Notes: a model not told the origin generated them from the letters alone. DNA of 64,000 nt from Clostridium sp. 1001271st1 H5 (GCF_005845215.1 NZ_SPHO01000006.1:62001-126000), one strand, 5' to 3'. Positions 36,228 to 46,747 are shown, numbered from the stretch's first letter. Numbers and translations: made by a program.

Positions 36228-37547
36228 CTAGTCTCGTTCACTCCATGCCGGTACCGGGATTATAGACTCAGCACTCTTGGCAGAATCCGGATATACGGTC
36301 ACATATGCCTGATTCTGAATCTGGGTGATGATGCCTGTTGCCTGGGTGTTCTGATGGCTTTCGTCAAAGGTTACCCCGGTCCATGGTACAATCAGGTATT
36401 CCTCATTCATATCCGTCTCTTCCAATGCCTTGACAATCGCGTCGGCGTCCGTACTCCCCGCCCGGTTGATTGCATCTGCAAAGATAAGGAAACCCTGGGC
36501 TGCGCGTGCTGTATTTCCAGTCATATCATGGTTGGAAAATTTCTTGGCCAGATTATTGATTTCGGTCAGATACGGTTTTGTATTAGCCAGGTCCATACTC
36601 CAGGCATTTGCCGTAAATATGTAATCCACATCCTTGCCGCAGGTGTCGAAATACTCCGTTGCAACAAATCCTCCCCTGGCTGTAAAGGTCGCCTTAGGGC
36701 TGAAATCCAAATCTTTACATGTATTGGTATATAGAATGGCCTCTGCGGTCAATGCATAAATCAGTACCACGTCCGGTTTCGCATCCTTCAGTTTAAGTAC
36801 CTCTGACGTAAGTCCGGTAGGATTTCCAGGATATGTAATGGACTGGACTATGTTGTAGCCATGATTCCCGGCTGCTGCTTCGCACAATTTCTTAAAATTC
36901 ACGCCGGCCTCAGCCTCATCCGCTATGATAGCCACATTTTCAAAGCCGGCTTCCTTTCTATAAAGGTCCATATAATTAAACGTATCTTCCACAAATGTAG
37001 CATCCGTTGGTCCTGTGCGGAAAAAATATTTTAGTCCCCGTTCCGTCAGGGTAGGCGACGATGACTCTGCATTAATGAACGGAATACCATATTTTTCAGC
37101 CACAGCGCTGGCTGTCTTAGTCACCCCGCTGGCATCACAGCCAATTAATCCCGTCACATTTTCCTCCGTTATCAGACGCTCTGCTTCCGTGGCGCCCACT
37201 TCCGGATTTCCCTGGCTGTCCGCTGCAATGATTTCTATCTTTGCATTGCCCAGATTAGGAAGTCCCTGGGTCTTGGCAAAGGGATAATCAATATCATATT
37301 CATGATTGATAAGCTCCGCCATGGCCTTCAGTGTATTGATTGTCTGGTTTCCTGTCTCAGCGCTGGTCCCTGTCAGAGGATAAACCGCTCCTATTTTAAT
37401 GGTTTGGGATTCCTCCTCTGTCTTTGCCTGAGACGCCTGTGTCTCTTTGTTTTCAGAAGAATTTCCGGCTGACCCCTGGGGGGTGCATCCTGTAAATGAA
37501 ACCACAATAGCTGCCGCTGTCAGTAAGCTTATGATTCTTTTTCTCAT
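36228..37547 (-). CDS. livK: Branched-chain amino acid type binding lipoprotein LivK
   Basis: 439 residues. Lipoprotein signal (LLTAAAIVVSFTGCTPQG, Cys at about 20), an Ser/Glu/Lys-rich linker, then a LivJ/K-type binding fold: IKIGAVYPLTGTSAETGNQT, GLIGCDASGVTKTASAVAEKYGIPFINAES, FFRTGPTDATFVEDTFNYM. It binds an extracellular amino acid or related carboxylate for the LivHMGF transporter. The family also carries amides, urea and aromatic acids, so the ligand is open. AGGAGG lies 9 bases before the ATG. Confidence 0.93.
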   Translation of the reverse strand: MRKRIISLLTAAAIVVSFTGCTPQGSAGNSSENKETQASQAKTEEESQTIKIGAVYPLTGTSAETGNQTINTLKAMAELINHEYDIDYPFAKTQGLPNLGNAKIEIIAADSQGNPEVGATEAERLITEENVTGLIGCDASGVTKTASAVAEKYGIPFINAESSSPTLTERGLKYFFRTGPTDATFVEDTFNYMDLYRKEAGFENVAIIADEAEAGVNFKKLCEAAAGNHGYNIVQSITYPGNPTGLTSEVLKLKDAKPDVVLIYALTAEAILYTNTCKDLDFSPKATFTARGGFVATEYFDTCGKDVDYIFTANAWSMDLANTKPYLTEINNLAKKFSNHDMTGNTARAAQGFLIFADAINRAGSTDADAIVKALEETDMNEEYLIVPWTGVTFDESHQNTQATGIITQIQNQAYVTVYPDSAKSAESIIPVPAWSERD

Positions 37548-37583
37548 TCCCAGTTTCCTCCTAATCATTTGTGCGTATGTTTT

Positions 37584-38774
37584 TTACAGTTCCCTAACAA
37601 ACTCATTCATCAGAGTAAGTCCTTCCGATAATACATCCATCCCCCTTCCGTAAGACAGCCTTACAAAATCACCATAGGCTTCGCCAAAGGCCTGTCCCGG
37701 AACCAATGCCACCCCCTTTTTTTCCAAAAGCTTTTCCGCAAATTCATTTCCATCCATTCCTGTTTTTGATACATTAATAAAGAAATAAAATGCCCCCATG
37801 GAATCGACGTAACTGAGCTTCTGTATCTTATCCAGTTCAGATGCTACAAAGTCCCTCCTCTCCTCAAAACAGCTTATCATATGGTCCACAGCTTCTGTGC
37901 ACGCCTCTGTTTCCATCCCTTCAGCCAGACCCTCCTGGATAAAACCAGGTATACAGGTCGTCGCGTACTGATGGACTTTCAGTATGGCAGGAATGAATTT
38001 GCGATGGCAGGCAACAAACCCAACCCTCCATCCAGTCATGGCAAATACTTTTGAAAACCCGTTTACCATGATGGTCCTGTCTCTCATTCCGTCCAGGGAA
38101 GACAGGGAACAGAACTTCCTGTTTCCATAAGACAGCCTGGAATAAATTTCATCGGCCAATACAATAAATTCATGTTTTTTGGCCAAATCCGCAATGATTG
38201 ACAGGCTTTCCCTTGTAAGAACGGTCCCTGTGGGATTGTTGGGATTTGTCACCACCAGCATTCTTGTTTTCTCTGTTACGGCTGCCTCCAGACGTTCCCG
38301 GTCAATTTGGAATCCGTCCTTTTCCTCCAACGCCACCTTTACACATGTCGCGCCGGTCATATGGATACAATTCTCATAATTCATGTAGGCAGGGGTAAGT
38401 ATGATAACTTCATCTGATGCATTGACCAGTGAAAATATTACATCAAAAATAGCCTCTGCCGCACCTACTGTTACCAATATCTCATCCGACGGGTCCACTT
38501 CCACCTGATATTCTGCTTTCAGCATGGATGCAATGGATTTTCTCAGTTTTAATGTTCCCCTGTTGGGTGCATAATGGGTCATCTTCTTCCTGGTCAGCGC
38601 ATCCACTGCTGCGGTCACTATGGGTTTGGGTGTATCAAAATCAGGTTCCCCAACCTCCATATGGATAATTTTCCGTCCTTCAGCCGCCATCTGATTTGCC
38701 TTTTCCAAAACCTTTCTTACTGGTGAAAACTGTACTTCTTTTAACCGCTCTGCTGGTTCACATGCATTCATCAT
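37584..38774 (-). CDS. Class I/II pyridoxal-phosphate aminotransferase
   Basis: 396 residues, fold-type I aminotransferase of the AspC/PatA-like group. YAPNRGTLKLRKSIA, VTNPNNPTGTVLT, the Asp/Tyr pair in VLADEIYSRLSYG and the PLP Lys in GFSKVFAMTGWRVG (about residue 240) are present. It moves an amino group from an amino acid to 2-oxoglutarate or a similar acceptor; paired with the glutamate dehydrogenase next to it this would drain amino groups to ammonia. GGAGG precedes the tandem ATGs. Confidence 0.93.
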   Translation of the reverse strand: MMNACEPAERLKEVQFSPVRKVLEKANQMAAEGRKIIHMEVGEPDFDTPKPIVTAAVDALTRKKMTHYAPNRGTLKLRKSIASMLKAEYQVEVDPSDEILVTVGAAEAIFDVIFSLVNASDEVIILTPAYMNYENCIHMTGATCVKVALEEKDGFQIDRERLEAAVTEKTRMLVVTNPNNPTGTVLTRESLSIIADLAKKHEFIVLADEIYSRLSYGNRKFCSLSSLDGMRDRTIMVNGFSKVFAMTGWRVGFVACHRKFIPAILKVHQYATTCIPGFIQEGLAEGMETEACTEAVDHMISCFEERRDFVASELDKIQKLSYVDSMGAFYFFINVSKTGMDGNEFAEKLLEKKGVALVPGQAFGEAYGDFVRLSYGRGMDVLSEGLTLMNEFVREL

Positions 38775-38809
38775 CGTAGTAATCCTCCTAAGTTTATTCG
38801 GTTCATAGT

Positions 38810-38844
38810 AAAAGGGCGCAAAAACTTATTTTCGTCTTTGCGCC
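38810..38844 (-). terminator. Terminator-like hairpin between GDH and aminotransferase genes
   Basis: GGCGCAAA (38815-38822) pairs with TTTGCGCC (38837-38844); on the minus strand CTTTT follows. Only about 35 bases remain before the aminotransferase start, too few for a separate promoter, so it probably acts as a partial terminator within the operon. Confidence 0.65.
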
Positions 38845-38881
38845 TTTGCCGTCTTATCAGCCTCTGTATCGGTTTCCTTCC

Positions 38882-40144
38882 CTATGGCCAGATTCCTCTG
38901 ATTTTTTTTGCCTCCACAACCCGTTTTACTGCAATCAGATATGCTGCCATACGAGGGGAAATCTTCCGTCCCGTTGCCGTATCCCAAACGCTCAAAAACG
39001 CATTACCCATTATCTCTTCCAGTTTCCGATTAATCTTTTCTTCACTCCACATTACTTCCTGGATATTCTGGACCCATTCAAAATAGGACACGATAACGCC
39101 GCCAGCATTGGCCAATATATCCGGGATTACCACGATATTTTTCTCAAATAATATTTTGTCAGCCTCATTGGTAGTGGGTCCGTTGGCTGCCTCCAATACA
39201 ATTCTGGCCTTTACCTCATCCGCATTTGCCTTGTTAATCTGGTTCTCCAGTGCTGCCGGAATTAAAATGGTCACATCCAGCCCCAGCAGCTCCCTGTTTG
39301 ATATATGTGTCACGCCATCCGCCCTGTAATCCTTTAAAAGGCGGTTTTCTCCTGATGTGACGTATCTGCAGATATCCGGAATATCCAGCCCTTCCTGTTT
39401 ATACAACCCACCGCTGACGTCGCTGACTGCAATCACTTTGATTCCGGCCTGGTGAAGAAGTCTTGCAGTGGTCTCCCCCACATTTCCAAATCCCTGGACC
39501 GCAACCGTAGCCTCATCCCTGCCCATTCTCAGTACCTCCAGCACATTGAGGGCAGTAAACATGACGCCTCTTCCCGTGGCATCCTTCCGGCCTAAGGCGC
39601 CTCCTATCTCCAGAGGTTTCCCTGTTACCACTCCCGGGACACAATGGCCCTTCAGCATGCTGTAGGTATCCATCATCCACCCCATCACCCTTGCATTGGT
39701 TCCCACATCCGGCGCAGGAATGTCCTGGTCCGGTCCTATGATGGGTGATATCATGGCAGTAAACCGCCTTGTAAGACATCTCAGCTCCCTCTCGGAAAGC
39801 TTGGACGGGTCTACTACCACACCGCCTTTTCCTCCTCCGTAGGGAATCCCTACAACAGCAGCCTTAAAAGTCATCCAGGCAGCCAGTGCCTTTACCTCAT
39901 TCTGGTTTACGCCCTCGTGGTAGCGGATACCTCCCTTGGCAGGTCCCCTGGAAGTTGAGTGCTGTATCCGGAAGCCCTCAAATACACGCACTGAACCATC
40001 ATCCATCTCCACAGGGATGGAAACCTTAAGCTCTCTTTCCGGATATTTGATTGCCTCGTAATCCTTTGGCGCATATCCTAACAAATCCGCGGCTTGACGC
40101 ACAATTTCCAATACCTCATCATAAGGATTATAATTGTCTCCCAT
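38882..40144 (-). CDS. Glutamate dehydrogenase family enzyme
   Basis: 420 residues, the length of hexameric NAD-linked glutamate dehydrogenases of Clostridia and archaea. FRIQHSTSRGPAKGGIRYHEGV holds the substrate Lys; the catalytic Lys lies in MTFKAAVVGIPYGGGKGG; the NAD loop is VAVQGFGNVGETTA, and NAGGVIVSYFEWVQN completes the signature. It converts glutamate to 2-oxoglutarate, though leucine/phenylalanine relatives look similar. It is the first gene of the Liv operon and divergent from the LysR gene. The ATG at 40144 has GGGG 9 bases upstream. Confidence 0.92.
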   Translation of the reverse strand: MGDNYNPYDEVLEIVRQAADLLGYAPKDYEAIKYPERELKVSIPVEMDDGSVRVFEGFRIQHSTSRGPAKGGIRYHEGVNQNEVKALAAWMTFKAAVVGIPYGGGKGGVVVDPSKLSERELRCLTRRFTAMISPIIGPDQDIPAPDVGTNARVMGWMMDTYSMLKGHCVPGVVTGKPLEIGGALGRKDATGRGVMFTALNVLEVLRMGRDEATVAVQGFGNVGETTARLLHQAGIKVIAVSDVSGGLYKQEGLDIPDICRYVTSGENRLLKDYRADGVTHISNRELLGLDVTILIPAALENQINKANADEVKARIVLEAANGPTTNEADKILFEKNIVVIPDILANAGGVIVSYFEWVQNIQEVMWSEEKINRKLEEIMGNAFLSVWDTATGRKISPRMAAYLIAVKRVVEAKKIRGIWP

Positions 40145-40251
40145 TTGCATATACCCCTTTTTTATTTATTATGCATAAACCGGTTCATTGCTTTTGTTCC
40201 AGATATTCCCATGGATAAATTGATTTATTTTGTTGTAAATCTTAGCAAAAT

Positions 40252-40364
40252 AATCTATAATCTTTTGATGTAATATAGTTTTTTCATGATTTAATTATAT
40301 CTTCCTTTATTTATTCGCACAAATGCATATTTACCCCACAATCTATAGATACAATCTATGGATT
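40252..40364. promoter_or_regulatory. AATCTATA repeats, candidate LysR binding sites
   Basis: In the 284-base divergent gap, AATCTATAGAT (40340-40350) is a near-palindrome followed 14 bases later by AATCTATGGAT, and AATCTATA also occurs at 40252-40259. Repeated sites about a helical turn and a half apart fit LysR tetramer binding between the two divergent genes. Confidence 0.5.
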
Positions 40365-40428
40365 TATCTGTGATATGCGAAATTTGTTTGTATATAAATT
40401 TTACAAAAGACAAACCAGGAGGTTAATC

Positions 40429-41331
40429 ATGAATCTGAACACACTGTATTACTTTAAGGTATTAGCCCAATTGCAGCACTACTCCCAGGCTGCAGAACTT
40501 TTATACATATCCCAGCCCAGCTTAAGCCATGCCATATCAGCTCTGGAAAAGGATTTGGGTGTTCCCCTGTTTCAAAAAAAAGGACGCAATGTAGAGCTCA
40601 CCAAATATGGAAAAATCTTCAGTTCCTATATATCGAAGGGATTTGATGAAATTGAAAACGGCGAAAAAACCATAAGAAAATTATCCAGAAATGATTCCGG
40701 GATGATTGATTTTGCCTTTCTTTATATTCTGGGAGCAAATTTTGTTCCCGGATTACTTTCTAATTTTTTAAAGCTGGAAACCTCTAAAAACATCAGCTTT
40801 TCCCTGAAGCAGAATAATTCCAGGGTCATTGTTGAAAATCTTAAAAAAGGCAACTATGACCTGGCCCTGTGTACCTTTGTTCCCAACGAGGAAGAAATAT
40901 TGTTCACTCCCGTACTGCACCAGGATTTAATCCTGATTACAGCGCCTGAACATCCCTTATCCGTAAAAGAGGAAGTCTGCATTGAGGAATTAATTTCATA
41001 TCCCATTATTGGCTATAACTCAAAGGCGAGTGAAACCCAGAACGTGATATCCAACTTATTCAGTACCAGCATCCTGAAACCGAATATTATATGTGAGGTA
41101 GAGGAAGAGATGTCCATTGCCGGTCTTGTTTCCATTAATTACGGGATTGCCATTGTACCTGACCTGGATTTTTTCACCAACTTTCCCATCAAACGCATTC
41201 GTATTAAGCACGACCGGGCCCATAGGGAAATATATCTGGCAGTCCGGAGGAACCGGATATCTGTGCCGTGCATTGATACATTTTACCAGTTCATTCTGCA
41301 CTATACCCATAACTCAGACGCAATTGTCTAA
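40429..41331 (+). CDS. LysR family transcriptional regulator
   Basis: 300 residues. N-terminal winged HTH (about 18-37, YSQAAELLYISQPSLSHAIS) with the LysR ALEKDLGVPLFQKKGR motif, then a two-lobed effector domain (YDLALCTFVPN, LILITAPEHPLS, YGIAIVPDLDF). AGGAGG precedes the ATG at 40429; upstream in-frame codons lie in the promoter region. Divergent from the glutamate dehydrogenase/Liv operon, which it probably controls in response to an amino acid or oxoacid. Confidence 0.93.
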   Translation: MNLNTLYYFKVLAQLQHYSQAAELLYISQPSLSHAISALEKDLGVPLFQKKGRNVELTKYGKIFSSYISKGFDEIENGEKTIRKLSRNDSGMIDFAFLYILGANFVPGLLSNFLKLETSKNISFSLKQNNSRVIVENLKKGNYDLALCTFVPNEEEILFTPVLHQDLILITAPEHPLSVKEEVCIEELISYPIIGYNSKASETQNVISNLFSTSILKPNIICEVEEEMSIAGLVSINYGIAIVPDLDFFTNFPIKRIRIKHDRAHREIYLAVRRNRISVPCIDTFYQFILHYTHNSDAIV

Positions 41332-41354
41332 TCACGGAAATCCGCTGCAGCGCA

Positions 41355-41401
41355 AATGACGGCTCACCGGGCTTTTTCACTCAGCCCTATGAACCGTCAT
41401 T
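41355..41401. terminator. Hairpin between convergent lysR-type and unknown genes
   Basis: AATGACGG pairs with CCGTCATT, with an inner GGGCT/AGCCC stem. It lies between two convergent genes and can serve both; U-tracts are weak. Confidence 0.6.
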
Positions 41402-41434
41402 GTCCTGTTTCATTACCCTTTATATGATTTCCCC

Positions 41435-42070
41435 TTAATCCCCGGACCTGCTTTCTCCAAGCGTTTTTCCGGCTGCTTTCCCAATCAGCCTCTCTATTCC
41501 TTCTTCAGGATAAGACAGCAGCCTCCCAAACTCCGCGGCAATCCGGAATCTCTCCTGTCCTGTATAGGCGCCATTTCCAACCAGATTTTTCTTCTGTTCC
41601 TTCAGACCCAGGTAGCGCTCCAGCACATCGTCGGTCCGGTAAAAGAGATAATTATACTTACCCTTATTTAACTCCTCCGGAAACAAATCCGTAATAAAGG
41701 CCTCATCCTCCGGATAGAACTTCACCCCGTATGTTCCGCACAGCCTTTTCACATCCTCCAGATAGGAATCCCGCTCCTCCCTGGTATCACAGGGATGGCT
41801 CATGGCCAGGGTCTTAAGGCCGGCGGATACCATCTCACAGAAGCAGTCCATGACACCCAGACCATAGGAATATGCGTCAATTACATGGGGGTTCTGTTCC
41901 CTGTTCACAAATTCGTACTCTTCCTTGTCCAGAGACAGGGGAATCCCCGACTTACTGGTCACATTCACACCGCCATACCAGGTGCTGTCAACGGAAAAGA
42001 CATCTCCCGCCTGGTATTCCATGGAGAACTCATCATTCTTTTTAACTATCCGTATCCATTGTCCTTCCAC
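41435..42070 (-). CDS. Conserved-looking protein of unknown function
   Basis: 211 residues, soluble, no family recognised. It contains YQAGDVFSVDSTWYGGVNVTSK, VMDCFCEMVSAGLKTLAMSHPC and RYLGLKEQKKNLV. I place the start at a GTG (42070) because GGAGG lies exactly 9 bases before it, whereas the first ATG (42022) has no ribosome site. This start overlaps the preceding acetyltransferase gene by 29 bases, implying coupled translation. Five Cys residues are present but in no metal-binding pattern. Confidence 0.6.
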   Translation of the reverse strand: MEGQWIRIVKKNDEFSMEYQAGDVFSVDSTWYGGVNVTSKSGIPLSLDKEEYEFVNREQNPHVIDAYSYGLGVMDCFCEMVSAGLKTLAMSHPCDTREERDSYLEDVKRLCGTYGVKFYPEDEAFITDLFPEELNKGKYNYLFYRTDDVLERYLGLKEQKKNLVGNGAYTGQERFRIAAEFGRLLSYPEEGIERLIGKAAGKTLGESRSGD

Positions 42071-42545
42071 TGCTGTTTTCCTCCAATCTAATCCTGTACA
42101 GAGGGCCTTCCGGTCCCAACCCGTCCCGGACAAAACCGCATTTTGTCAGTACCCTCTGTGATATAACATTATCCGCCTCAGTCTGTGCCGTCACACATGT
42201 CACTTCCTTTTGGGCCAAGGCCCATTTCACAATTCCGCTTACTGCCTCTGCTGCATATCCCTGGTTCCGATACGTTTCATCTATACCGTAACCGACTTCC
42301 ACCGCCCCATCCTGGTCCGGAGCGCCTTTAAAACACAGCCCTCCGATGGCAGACCCGCCACGCAGCTGGATTTCCCATTGTGTGCCCCACTCTTCCTGTC
42401 CGGGCAGCAGCCTGATGGTTTCCATCATTTCCCCATATGCCTGCCTCATCTCTTCATCAGGCTCTGCATCGCGCAAAGCAGCGATTTGTTCCATGCTCTG
42501 CGGCAGAATGCAAAGCCGCTTTGTCAGTACTCGGCATTCCTTCAT
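42042..42545 (-). CDS. GNAT N-acetyltransferase
   Basis: 167 residues. N-terminal LTKRLCILPQSMEQI, then VEVGYGIDETYRNQGYAAEAVSGIV (acetyl-CoA binding) and DNVISQRVLTKCGFVRDG, as in RimJ-like acetyltransferases. AAAGGGGG precedes the ATG at 42545. Its 3' end overlaps the unknown gene that follows. Substrate unknown. Confidence 0.88.
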   Translation of the reverse strand: MKECRVLTKRLCILPQSMEQIAALRDAEPDEEMRQAYGEMMETIRLLPGQEEWGTQWEIQLRGGSAIGGLCFKGAPDQDGAVEVGYGIDETYRNQGYAAEAVSGIVKWALAQKEVTCVTAQTEADNVISQRVLTKCGFVRDGLGPEGPLYRIRLEENSSGRTMDTDS

Positions 42546-42869
42546 TTTCTTCTGCCCCCTTTGTTTTCTTTTATACACCCCATTTTTTCAGGCCCCAATT
42601 TTTTCCATCCCTGCATCATAATAAAGAACCGGTATCCTTCTATTTTATAGCTGCCCCCGGTTCCTGTCAATCCGCCTTGCATTCCTCCCTGACGCCTTGC
42701 TCCCTGCAGTCTGCATCCCGATGAAAGCCGGCCCAAAAGTTCCCAGATGTAATACCCGTATTGTTTTTTCGTACTATCCAATCTCCCCCCAGCGTGTTAT
42801 AATTTAATTATCACATTAAGACCAGACATAGTAAACCAGGCACACGTCAATGCAATCATACACGGGGGG
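42546..42869. other. Gene-free stretch between divergent genes
   Basis: 324 bases between the acetyltransferase (minus) and a small plus-strand gene. It contains AACCGG/CCGGTT arms around 42630-42660 with a long loop, poly-T runs, and a TATAAT box at 42798-42803 that could serve the plus-strand gene although I see no good -35. No RNA gene or ORF with a ribosome site was seen. Confidence 0.5.
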
Positions 42870-43271
42870 ATGGTTATGGTATTAAGATGTTTTTCGGCTC
42901 CGGATGAAAAGGTGTATCTCAGTTTTTATCCCTGCTGCTCCGACACTGGCCAGGGGGATTGCTATGCATGCTGTCAGGACCCACTGCTGGTCTTTAAGAC
43001 AGACTATACCAAACTCCTGCTGTCCTATCTGGAATCAGAATATCCTGAAGTTGACGTTTGCCGGGATAACCAGATTCCTGCCGGTACCTGGAATATCATT
43101 ATACAGAAAATTGAGGATGACATGAGCCGCATCCATTTCGATGACACTGTCTTTGACTTTTACAGCCGTTTCATCAGCTGGATTACGGATGCACTGGAAC
43201 GGACAGATATAATCGGAGTGAAAGGAAACCAGGGCTTGTCCCAACATTCAATTCCGCAGCGTCACCCGTAG
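42870..43271 (+). CDS. Small protein of unknown function with a Cys-rich N-terminus
   Basis: 133 residues, soluble. The N-terminal part has five Cys in PCCSDTGQGDCYACC, which could bind a metal, followed by a helical acidic region (TKLLLSYLESEYPEVDVC, DTVFDFYSRFISWITDALE). GGGGGG lies just before two in-frame ATGs (42870 and 42876); the second has the better spacing. No family recognised. It is flanked by a TATAAT box upstream and a perfect hairpin downstream. Confidence 0.6.
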   Translation: MVMVLRCFSAPDEKVYLSFYPCCSDTGQGDCYACCQDPLLVFKTDYTKLLLSYLESEYPEVDVCRDNQIPAGTWNIIIQKIEDDMSRIHFDDTVFDFYSRFISWITDALERTDIIGVKGNQGLSQHSIPQRHP

Positions 43272-43308
43272 CTTCTTAAAGCTGAATAAAGCCGCAGATA
43301 ACAGATAA

Positions 43309-43333
43309 CAGGAGCTGGCCTTGCCAGCTCCTG
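43309..43333. terminator. Perfect 11-bp hairpin between convergent genes
   Basis: CAGGAGCTGGC, three-base loop, GCCAGCTCCTG. It lies between the small plus-strand gene and the serine hydrolase gene; there is no U-tract on either side. Confidence 0.55.
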
Positions 43334-43389
43334 TACCTGTATACGGCTCATCAGATTCAGATTTCTATATCCCCAGCCATGCTCTGCCG

Positions 43390-44427
43390 CTAAACCGCCT
43401 CAACAGCCGGCAGTATATAATCCCTGACCAGCAGCCACCTGTTTTTCGCATCCGGTTTAAAACCAGATGCCATAGCCACCACCAGATTCCTGTCAGGAAT
43501 CCAGCAAATCATATTTCCTCCGTCTCCCATCGCTGCATGGACAGCCACGCCCTTGCGCTCAAACTGCCACCACATATAACCATAACGGTTGGAATTACGC
43601 TTCACAGACTTCCGGACCCATGATTCAGGTATTATCTGCGTTCCATTCCACATACCCATATTCAGATACAGAAGGCCGAACCGCGCCATATCCCTGGGCG
43701 TCATTGTAAGTCCCCAGCCGCCGGTGGTAATGCCGCCGGGGTCCTGTACCCATCCCCTGACTTTCTCCCCAAACAGGCTTTCATAGGTATAGGACTCCAT
43801 GGGATAATCCGGAATCACCCTCATGCCTGTGGGCGCAAACAAATGCTGGTTGGCAAATTCCCGGACACTTGTCCCAACGGCCCGCTGTACCGCTGCGGAC
43901 AGGAGATGGGCGCCGCCCGTGCAGTACTGGAAGTGCTTCTTCCCCTTACTGTTTTCCCAATTTCCCCTCATCATATCCAGCGTAAATCCCACCCAGTCAG
44001 GAGAGGTGCACATCCGCTCCAATGGTTCCTTCCAGTCCTCAAATCCATAAGGCACCGTCATATTCAGCAGGTCCTCAATGGTTGCATTGCCGCAATTCCT
44101 GACGTGTTCCTCCGATACCTGGTCCGGGAAATACTCCATCACCCTCTGACCGGCGGATGGTATGTATCCTTTATCAACGGCAATTCCCACCAGTGCAGAC
44201 AGAACACTTTTTGTCACGGACGCCACATGGACCGGCTTATCCGGCCCAAAGCCATTAAAATATTCCTCATAAACAATACAGCCGTTCCTGACAACCAGGA
44301 TTCCATTGGTATTCCCGTATTCTGATGTGATAACGGAATGCAGCTGCCGGGGCAGCTCCGGGTTTATGCCCTGTTCTCCGGGTCCTGCTAACCGCCACTG
44401 CGGCACAGGCCAATTTTCTTTTTGCAT
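43390..44427 (-). CDS. Beta-lactamase-fold serine hydrolase
   Basis: 345 residues. The nucleophile motif SVTK (in VHVASVTKSVLSALVG), a YCTG tetrad-like position in YCTGGAHLLSA, and a C-terminal HAAMGDGGNM segment match class C-like/EstB-type serine hydrolases. There is no signal peptide, so it is probably a cytoplasmic esterase or peptidase and not an antibiotic-degrading lactamase. AAGGAG precedes the ATG. Confidence 0.88.
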   Translation of the reverse strand: MQKENWPVPQWRLAGPGEQGINPELPRQLHSVITSEYGNTNGILVVRNGCIVYEEYFNGFGPDKPVHVASVTKSVLSALVGIAVDKGYIPSAGQRVMEYFPDQVSEEHVRNCGNATIEDLLNMTVPYGFEDWKEPLERMCTSPDWVGFTLDMMRGNWENSKGKKHFQYCTGGAHLLSAAVQRAVGTSVREFANQHLFAPTGMRVIPDYPMESYTYESLFGEKVRGWVQDPGGITTGGWGLTMTPRDMARFGLLYLNMGMWNGTQIIPESWVRKSVKRNSNRYGYMWWQFERKGVAVHAAMGDGGNMICWIPDRNLVVAMASGFKPDAKNRWLLVRDYILPAVEAV

Positions 44428-44546
44428 AAAAGCTCCTTGATTTTTATAAGTACACCGGTGTCTGCAAAGAGCATATAATGATTAAAAATGAAAATCAAGT
44501 ACATTTGCGCAGAATATAAAATCCTTTTAATATCTTTTATAAATCC

Positions 44547-45038
44547 TTACAAAACATGATAGTGGGGAATTATGTCCTCATAATGTCCGTCCTTCATCAG
44601 GAATCCTCCCGGTATCACGCCCAGCCGGGTAAATCCAAGCTTTTCATACAGATGCAGCGCTGAAGCATTGCTCTTCACCACAGCATTGAACTGCAGGATA
44701 CCAAATCCCAGTTCTTTTCCCTTTTCCATACAATGCGTCACCAGCGCCTCTCCGATATGATGTCCCCGCATATCGGACCTTACTGCATAGCTTGCATTGC
44801 AGATATGGCCGCAGCGCCCCACATTGTTGGGATGAAGGATGTACAGACCCACGATGCTCCCACTGCCAGCGTCATATGCAATTCCGGTAAAAGACTGTTC
44901 AGAAAAGAACTGATTTCCTGTCTCTGCTGTGAGTGTATCCATCTGCGGAAATGCCACGCCCTCCTCCACAATATGATTCCATATCCTGACTGCCTCTTCT
45001 ACGTCAGATTCTGAATACTGTCTTATCCTGATATCCAT
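44547..45038 (-). CDS. GNAT N-acetyltransferase (phosphinothricin acetyltransferase-like)
   Basis: 163 residues. IRQYSESDVEEAVRIWNHIVEEG, the acetyl-CoA loop VRSDMRGHHIGEALVTHCM and SNASALHLYEKLGFTRLGVIPGG follow the Pat/ArsN-like acetyltransferase pattern. The ATG at 45038 is preceded by a distant AAAGGGG. Substrate unknown; stands alone. Confidence 0.87.
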   Translation of the reverse strand: MDIRIRQYSESDVEEAVRIWNHIVEEGVAFPQMDTLTAETGNQFFSEQSFTGIAYDAGSGSIVGLYILHPNNVGRCGHICNASYAVRSDMRGHHIGEALVTHCMEKGKELGFGILQFNAVVKSNASALHLYEKLGFTRLGVIPGGFLMKDGHYEDIIPHYHVL

Positions 45039-45157
45039 GCCTGTCAAATCCCCTTTCCTGCACGTCAAATCATTTTTCTCAACATGCTTTCCCCGTTACT
45101 ATAATAAATTACCAAAGGAAAATCAAGTCCACTCCCCTGTCCGTGACAGAAAATGCC

Positions 45158-46540
<1,383 letters not shown>

Positions 46541-46552
46541 CTAACTATCTGT

Positions 46553-46581
46553 ATTATACTAACAACCCGCATAAAATGCAA
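46553..46581 (-). promoter_or_regulatory. Sigma-A promoter of eno
   Basis: On the minus strand TTGCAT (46581-46576), 17-base spacer, TATAAT (46558-46553), about 100 bases before the eno start. Confidence 0.75.
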
Positions 46582-46747
46582 GACTTTTCCATGTGATTTT
46601 TTAAATATCCCGCACCCTTGCGGCTTTTCCCACTCCCATACATCCATACCCAGGGCATTAAGGGCAGCGATTCCCAGGGTATGCCCGGGAATAAACCATA
46701 TTTGCAATTATATTACCTGCCTCCATCCACATCAAAATGTCTGGGGC

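Noticed and set aside
43390..44427. Beta-lactamase resistance gene
   Set aside because: It has the SxxK fold but no signal peptide and no class-specific lactamase motifs; it fits esterase/peptidase-like serine hydrolases.
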